Shown here: piece after piece, positions 32,198 through 34,289 of the stretch | Numbering within the stretch: the first letter of the stretch is position 1 | Layout of the letters: the number at the start of each line of letters is the position of its first letter | From: an uncultured Bryobacteraceae bacterium | GTDB taxonomy: Bacteria > Acidobacteriota > Terriglobia > Bryobacterales > Bryobacteraceae | Length of the DNA: 34,289 nucleotides | Direction of reading: 5' to 3' | NCBI GenBank assembly: GCA_955652915.1 | Contig: CATPCJ010000128.1 | Span: 1-34,289, forward strand | Position numbers and translations under genes: made by a program | Notes under the pieces: model-generated | What the model saw: only the letters and a program-made list of their open reading frames with translations | Told to the model about the DNA's origin: nothing | Databases searched by the model: none

Positions 32198-32519
32198 CTA
32201 GGCGTGTCTTCGCGATGCGCCGCCTTCGTGATGGCACGAATCGAAGCTCCAACCGCTGCTCGAGAGCGGCGGCGATGCGTTGCAGCATGGTCAGAGAATG
32301 GCCTTCGTAGCCGGCATCTTCGAGTCGGGCAATCACCGGCTGCTTAGACCCAATGAGGGCGGCGAGTTCACTTTGCGAAAGGCCGGCTTTTGTGCGGGCA
32401 TCGTAGATCATCTGGGCCACTTCGAAGTTGATCTTGGCCTGGGCGATACCGGCCTTGACGGCTTCGCTGGAGCCGGTCACCCGCTCTAAAATCTTCAACG
32501 CGTCTTTCGTCTTTGCCAT
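32187..32519 (-). CDS. HigA-type antitoxin, XRE helix-turn-helix
   Basis: A 110-residue DNA-binding protein. The XRE domain at about 36-90 contains AQMIYDARTKAGLSQSELAA and LIGSKQPVIARLEDAGYEGH. The C-terminus is basic. It starts two bases after the toxin gene's stop. It should bind and neutralise the toxin and repress the operon. The order toxin then antitoxin is that of higBA systems. Confidence 0.88.
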   Translation of the reverse strand: MAKTKDALKILERVTGSSEAVKAGIAQAKINFEVAQMIYDARTKAGLSQSELAALIGSKQPVIARLEDAGYEGHSLTMLQRIAAALEQRLELRFVPSRRRRIAKTRLVTA

Positions 32520-32521
32520 GG

Positions 32522-32905
32522 CTACGCTCTCTCCTCCTCGGAATAAGTGTGTTTTACCGGGTCGGCCTCAAAAGCCTTCTTTCGCCGGATGGCTCGCTCG
32601 ATATCAGCCTTCGGCACCTTGTCTTCCTTCGTGAGCGCGTGATCGAGAATCGCTAGATTCCTTCCATGAAAGAAGTAGAGAATCCTGTAGTTCACGCGGC
32701 CTCTCCTTATCCGTAGCTCGTGGATGCCATCTCTCAGGATGTCGGCGAGTGGCCTTCGTAGTTCGTGGCCGAACTCCGCCAGCCGCCCCATGGCGGCAAC
32801 ACATCTCTCATATGCCCGTTGGTCAGAGCGGCGAAGTGCCTTTAACCAATCCAGCACCGGAACATCTTCTTCCTCCTGGTAGAAGACGACATCGGTTCGA
32901 GGCAT
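32522..32905 (-). CDS. HigB/RelE-type toxin, phage-derived Gp49-like family
   Basis: A 127-residue protein. It has VLDWLKALRRSDQRAYERCV, LADILRDGIHELRIRRGRVN, YRILYFFHGRNLAILDHALT and a C-terminal helix IERAIRRKKAFEA, the Gp49/HigB pattern. Such toxins cut mRNA on the ribosome. ATG 32905 is preferred over TTG 32920 because GGAGG (32918-32914) stands eight bases before it. Residues of the RelE-like fold (Arg and Tyr-Arg-Ile-Leu-Tyr-Phe) are present, so it may be functional. Confidence 0.88.
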   Translation of the reverse strand: MPRTDVVFYQEEEDVPVLDWLKALRRSDQRAYERCVAAMGRLAEFGHELRRPLADILRDGIHELRIRRGRVNYRILYFFHGRNLAILDHALTKEDKVPKADIERAIRRKKAFEADPVKHTYSEEERA

Positions 32906-32926
32906 CGGCCCCACCTCCAAATTATC

Positions 32927-32936
32927 ACAATATTGT
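32927..32936. promoter_or_regulatory. Candidate operator and extended -10 of the toxin-antitoxin operon
   Basis: A perfect palindrome ACAATATTGT is followed directly by TGTGATAAT (extended -10 style, 32928-32920) and then the GGAGG of the toxin. An AT-rich palindrome at this place is where the XRE antitoxin would be expected to bind. No -35 box is clear. Confidence 0.45.
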
Positions 32937-32962
32937 TATCGGTTCTAGGGAAACCGTCCCTC

Positions 32963-33163
32963 TTAACCAAGGCCGATAATAGTCCGCTCTCGCCCAATTT
33001 CCGGCCGCGCTTTGTTCGGAAGATGTCTGCCGCCAGACACATTGTCGAGTAGGACGCAATTGTGGAACCAGGATAGTCTCGCAGCAAGCTGCTGCAAAAT
33101 TGCTTCGTCAAGCCACGCCTTCGCGAAAGCCTTCGTATAGCCGAGGTCACGCGTCGAGAGCCC
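32963..33163 (-). pseudogene. DUF1016 (YhcG-like) N-terminal fragment
   Basis: The frame from 33163 reads GLSTRDLGYTKAFAKAWLDE, then AILQQLAARLSWFHNCVLLD. This matches, from memory, the E. coli YhcG segment beginning GFSASNLWRMRNFY and containing ISWSHNLVILEK. The resemblance stops after LLDNV (about 33040), and the rest to the TAA at 32965-32963 is unrelated. There is no start codon, and both ends are broken. DUF1016 proteins are PD-(D/E)XK nuclease-like, often in mobile regions. This is only about 40 residues of one. Confidence 0.6.
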
Positions 33164-33663
33164 GTCGTGATCTCGTCTGCCTCGTTCACCATCTGCACGC
33201 CTTGCGCCTTCAGCCGGCCCTGTAGTTCGCGCACGTCCGTGAAAACGGCTAGTTTTTCGGTGTTACTGTTCCAGCCAGGGTTAAAGGTTAGTATGTTCTT
33301 GTCGAACATGCCTTGAAAGAGGCCGATGGCGTGATCGCCGTTCTTCAAGATCAGCCAGTTCTGTGAGGGATTTCCACCGAACGCCTTGAAACCGAACTTC
33401 TCGTAAAACTGCCTCGAAGCTTCAAGGTCCTTGACAGCCAAGCCGATTGAAAACGCACCGAGCTCCAAGCATGCGCGTGGCCGAGCGAGGTAATGTGTCC
33501 CGGAATCCCGCGTGTTGGCAGTGTCGATCGTCGAGGCCGGGCCCTCTTGAATGTGCCAGCCGAACAGGTCCGTGAAGAACCGCGCCGTTTTTGCGCGGTC
33601 CCGACATCCGATCTCTCCGGAAGGCGCCGAGCCCAGCCTTGAGTCCCCAACTCCAGTCACCAA
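33164..33663 (-). pseudogene. Broken glyoxalase/VOC genes (two fragments joined)
   Basis: One open frame joins two VOC-like pieces. Upstream is a short N-terminal fragment, CRDRAKTARFFTDLFGWHIQ (about 33500-33610). Downstream is a nearly whole VOC domain from TTG 33468: LELGAFSIGLAVKDLEASRQ, FYEKFGFKAFGG, WLILKNGDHAIGLFQGMFDK and TDVRELQGRLKAQGVQMVNE. The second lacks its usual C-terminal strand (DPDGNP-type), because at 33163 the sequence changes to the DUF1016 fragment in another frame. Neither piece looks functional as it stands, though the larger could still fold. Confidence 0.6.
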
Positions 33664-33769
33664 CCCTGAAAAATTGAATCTCCCCCGCTTCCCACAACTT
33701 GGCGGCTTCTAGCCTGCTGATCCCAACATCCAGGGAACATAATTGAATCGACACAGAAAGGTCGACCTC

Positions 33770-34289
33770 ATGGCATCTCCAGCCCGTCAATTAGCAAACA
33801 CGGCAAACGCCCAGCTCAGCACCGGACCGCGCACCGAAGCCGGCAAAGCGCAATCCGCCCAGAACGCGCGCAAGCACGGCCTAACCGCCGCCGAACTCCT
33901 CATTACCTTCGAGGACCGCGAAGAATTCGAAGCGCTCCGCTCCGATTACCAGACCGAAATCGACCCTCGCGGCCCACTGCAGCAGACCCTGTTCAATGAG
34001 CTGGTTGCCTCCGCCTGGAACCTGGCCCGGATTCGCCGCATGGAAACCGAGCTCTGCTCTGCTGCCAAGTCCTACTGGGAAATCCTGGACGATGCCGACA
34101 TCCGGACCAAGCTCGACCGGCTCGCCCGCCACCAGGCCCGTATTGAACGCACTTTCCATCGCTGCCTGCGCGAGTTGAAGGCCCTGCAAACAAACGAGGT
34201 AGTCGCCCGGATGCTCGTCGACACCTCAATCCCAATCCTTCCACGGCTCGCGTGCGCAAAGGAAATCGCAAGAATTGCAAAACGAACCC
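33770..34289 (+). CDS. Protein of unknown function, 5' part, runs off the window
   Basis: The first 173 codons from ATG 33770 to the right edge. The N-terminus reads ANTANAQLSTGPRTEAGKAQ, then SAQNARKHGLTAAELL. From memory, this NAxxSTGPxTxxGK...NAxKHGL opening is common to multi-copy hypothetical proteins of Acidobacteriota and Planctomycetes. A long charged helical region follows (LVASAWNLARIRRMETEL; LARHQARIERTFHRCLRELK). Function unknown. AAAGG stands about eight bases upstream, and a perfect palindrome AGGTCGACCT (33759-33768) abuts the start. It may be tied to mobile DNA (inference from copy number). Confidence 0.7.
   Translation, partial: MASPARQLANTANAQLSTGPRTEAGKAQSAQNARKHGLTAAELLITFEDREEFEALRSDYQTEIDPRGPLQQTLFNELVASAWNLARIRRMETELCSAAKSYWEILDDADIRTKLDRLARHQARIERTFHRCLRELKALQTNEVVARMLVDTSIPILPRLACAKEIARIAKRT

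Noticed and set aside
1-34289. CRISPR array, rRNA, tRNA or intact transposase
   Set aside because: No regularly spaced direct repeats, no rRNA-like or cloverleaf sequence with a T-loop, and no transposase domain were found on reading through both strands.

Overview
This window looks like chromosomal DNA of an Acidobacteriota bacterium, most likely of the Solibacter/Bryobacter type. That is inferred from gene content and style: secreted Gfo/Idh/MocA oxidoreductases, DUF1015 and DUF1844 proteins, many 1-4 base gene overlaps, high GC content, and several families of short palindromic intergenic repeats. I see no rRNA, tRNA, CRISPR array or intact transposase.

Layout. 1-501 is the N-terminal part of an M3 oligopeptidase (minus). 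502-774 holds a repeat element. 775-3436 is an ABC-2 exporter (ATPase, permease) coupled to a lipoprotein. 3584-5013 holds a 2Fe-2S thioredoxin-like ferredoxin and a convergent secreted TPR protein. 5107-8582 holds two paralogous exported Gfo/Idh/MocA oxidoreductases on either side of a DUF1015 gene. 8579-13005 is glycosyltransferase-rich: two GT4 enzymes, a two-TM protein, a Cys-rich mini-protein and a MurG-like transferase. 13084-17607 (all minus) holds an MscS channel with an upstream conserved hypothetical, an L-rhamnose isomerase with its own promoter, and a 59-residue zinc-ribbon protein. 17680-25393 (mostly plus) holds arabinose-5-phosphate isomerase, an acyl-ligase/PlsC fusion, a small secreted protein, DUF1844, a PhnP-like hydrolase coupled to ribF, and a LacD-type aldolase. 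25644-29578 (minus) is an xseB-ispA-tlyA-nadK-dicarboxylate symporter operon. 29657-32197 holds an LDH2-type dehydrogenase, a second small secreted protein and an orphan sugar-binding lipoprotein. 32187-33663 holds a HigBA-type toxin-antitoxin pair beside a patchwork of broken genes (two VOC fragments and a DUF1016/YhcG fragment). A partial plus-strand gene of a repeated-looking acidobacterial family runs off the right edge.

Most genes are housekeeping or ordinary metabolism. The distinctive layer is the repeats. At least four families of short palindromic elements sit between genes. Several genes (2Fe-2S protein, kdsD, ribF, MurG-like transferase) take their last codons and stop codon from such an element. 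The main accessory region is 32.2-34.3 kb.
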